Source: an uncultured Pseudomonas sp. (GTDB taxonomy: Bacteria; Pseudomonadota; Gammaproteobacteria; Pseudomonadales; Pseudomonadaceae). Taken from it: a stretch of 16,167 bases of DNA. The notes under the pieces were generated by a model. The model saw nothing but the letters and a program-made list of their open reading frames with translations. It ran no database searches and was not told the origin of the DNA. Shown here piece after piece: positions 15,491 through 16,167 of this stretch. Location of the stretch: assembly GCA_946886875.1 (NCBI GenBank), contig CAMPJN010000042.1:1-16167 (forward strand). The letters are read 5' to 3'. The position numbers and the translations under genes are program-made. How positions within the stretch are numbered: the stretch's first letter is position 1; the number at the start of each line of letters is the position of its first letter.

Positions 15491-16167
15491 TTAGTTCGCG
15501 GCCTCCCAGGATTTCAGCAGTTCGTCGTAGCTGATGGTTTCGCCCTTGGGCTTCTCGTTGGCCAGTTTCGGCTTCGGTGCACCCGGTTGATCCAGCCAGT
15601 ACTGCGGATCTTTCGCCTCGTTCAGCTTCGGTCCGCACTCGCCCAACACGCCAGAGCGATCCAGACGACCGAGCATGGTGTCCTGAGCTGCCGCCAGGCC
15701 ATCCAACGCTTCTTGTGGGGTTTTATCACCACTGGCCGCTTCGGCGATGAACTGCCACCAGAGCTGCGCCAGACGCGGGTAGTCCGGTACGTTGGTGCCG
15801 GTCGGCGTCCACTGTACCCGTGCCGGGCTGCGATAGAACTCGACCAGACCGCCCAGTTTCGGAGCGATATCGGTCATCGCCTGGGAGTTGATATCCGACT
15901 CGCGAATCGGCGTCAGGCCAACCAGGGTCTTCTTCAGCGACACGGTTTTCGAGGTGACGAACTGCGCGTACAGCCAGGCTGCCAGGCGCTGCTTGTCAGG
16001 CGTGGACTTGAGGAAGGTCCAGGAGCCGGCGTCCTGATAACCCAACTTCATGCCCTCTTCCCAGTACGGGCCCTTTGGCGACGGCGCCATGCGCCATTTC
16101 GGCGTGCCGTCTTCGTTAACCACCGGCAGACCGGGCTTGGTCATATCCGCGGTAAAGGCGGTGTACC
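15491..16167 (-). CDS. Sugar/polyol ABC transporter substrate-binding protein, C-terminal part
   Basis: The gene runs off the right edge; the frame stays open to 16167 and 224 C-terminal residues are visible, ending at TAA 15491-15493. The Met at 16144 is internal (preceded by TAFTAD), not a start. The visible part resembles the C-terminal lobe of large family 1 solute-binding proteins of carbohydrate (CUT1-type) importers, with the end GPKLNEAKDPQYWLDQPGAP and KPKGETISYDELLKSWEAAN. From memory this ending is close to the glycerol/sugar-alcohol binding proteins of the GlpV type, but the substrate cannot be fixed from this part. Such proteins act in the periplasm; the permease and ATPase genes would be expected upstream on the minus strand, beyond 16167. 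Confidence 0.85.
   Translation of the reverse strand, partial: YTAFTADMTKPGLPVVNEDGTPKWRMAPSPKGPYWEEGMKLGYQDAGSWTFLKSTPDKQRLAAWLYAQFVTSKTVSLKKTLVGLTPIRESDINSQAMTDIAPKLGGLVEFYRSPARVQWTPTGTNVPDYPRLAQLWWQFIAEAASGDKTPQEALDGLAAAQDTMLGRLDRSGVLGECGPKLNEAKDPQYWLDQPGAPKPKLANEKPKGETISYDELLKSWEAAN

Noticed and set aside
1..16167. Search by eye for CRISPR repeats, insertion sequences, phage genes and attachment sites, including next to the tRNA genes
   Set aside because: None seen. The tRNA 3' ends have no nearby direct repeats that I could recognise, and gene content and codon use look uniform.

Overview
This window is a stretch of core chromosome from a gammaproteobacterium of the Pseudomonas lineage. 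The basis is the protein lengths (Lon 798, ClpX 426, ClpP 216, trigger factor 436, FabI 265, FolD 284 residues), the gene order, and the position of a Yej/Npp-type peptide transporter directly upstream of fabI. From memory, this order matches the region around fabI and lon in P. aeruginosa. The species cannot be fixed from the sequence alone. I see no insertion sequence, phage gene, CRISPR array or defence cassette.

Positions 1-4948, plus strand: the 3' end of a peptide-binding lipoprotein/periplasmic protein gene (yejA/nppA2-like), then yejB, yejE and yejF with gaps of only 1 nt, then fabI (enoyl-ACP reductase) 23 nt later. The first four make an ABC importer for peptides and peptidyl-nucleoside compounds. 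fabI probably shares their transcript. Two strong intrinsic terminators (4981-5008 and 5078-5109) close this unit and the convergent ppiD.

Positions 5125-13615, minus strand: the protein quality-control block, read right to left as tig, clpP, clpX, lon, hupB, tRNA-Asp(GUC), ppiD. It holds a ribosome-bound chaperone, the ClpXP protease, the Lon protease, the nucleoid protein HU-beta and a membrane-anchored periplasmic chaperone. It is not one simple operon. There is a terminator after clpX, a heat-shock-type promoter in front of lon, a sigma70-type promoter in front of hupB, and a terminator after tRNA-Asp. A candidate promoter for tig overlaps a perfect 16-bp palindrome.

Positions 13969-14439, minus strand: a tRNA cluster in the order Arg(UCU), His(GUG), Leu(UAG). 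It is driven by a candidate stable-RNA promoter with a GC-rich discriminator. A good terminator hairpin lies between tRNA-His and tRNA-Leu.

Positions 14572-16167: folD on the plus strand (one-carbon folate metabolism), a bidirectional terminator, and the C-terminal part of a sugar/polyol-type ABC substrate-binding protein on the minus strand that runs off the window.

No new biological system is evident. The points most worth a second look are regulatory: the tRNA-cluster terminator, the tig palindrome, the lon heat-shock promoter and the hupB/tRNA-Asp junction. PpiD is also notable because its parvulin domain appears to keep the active-site residues that the E. coli protein lacks.
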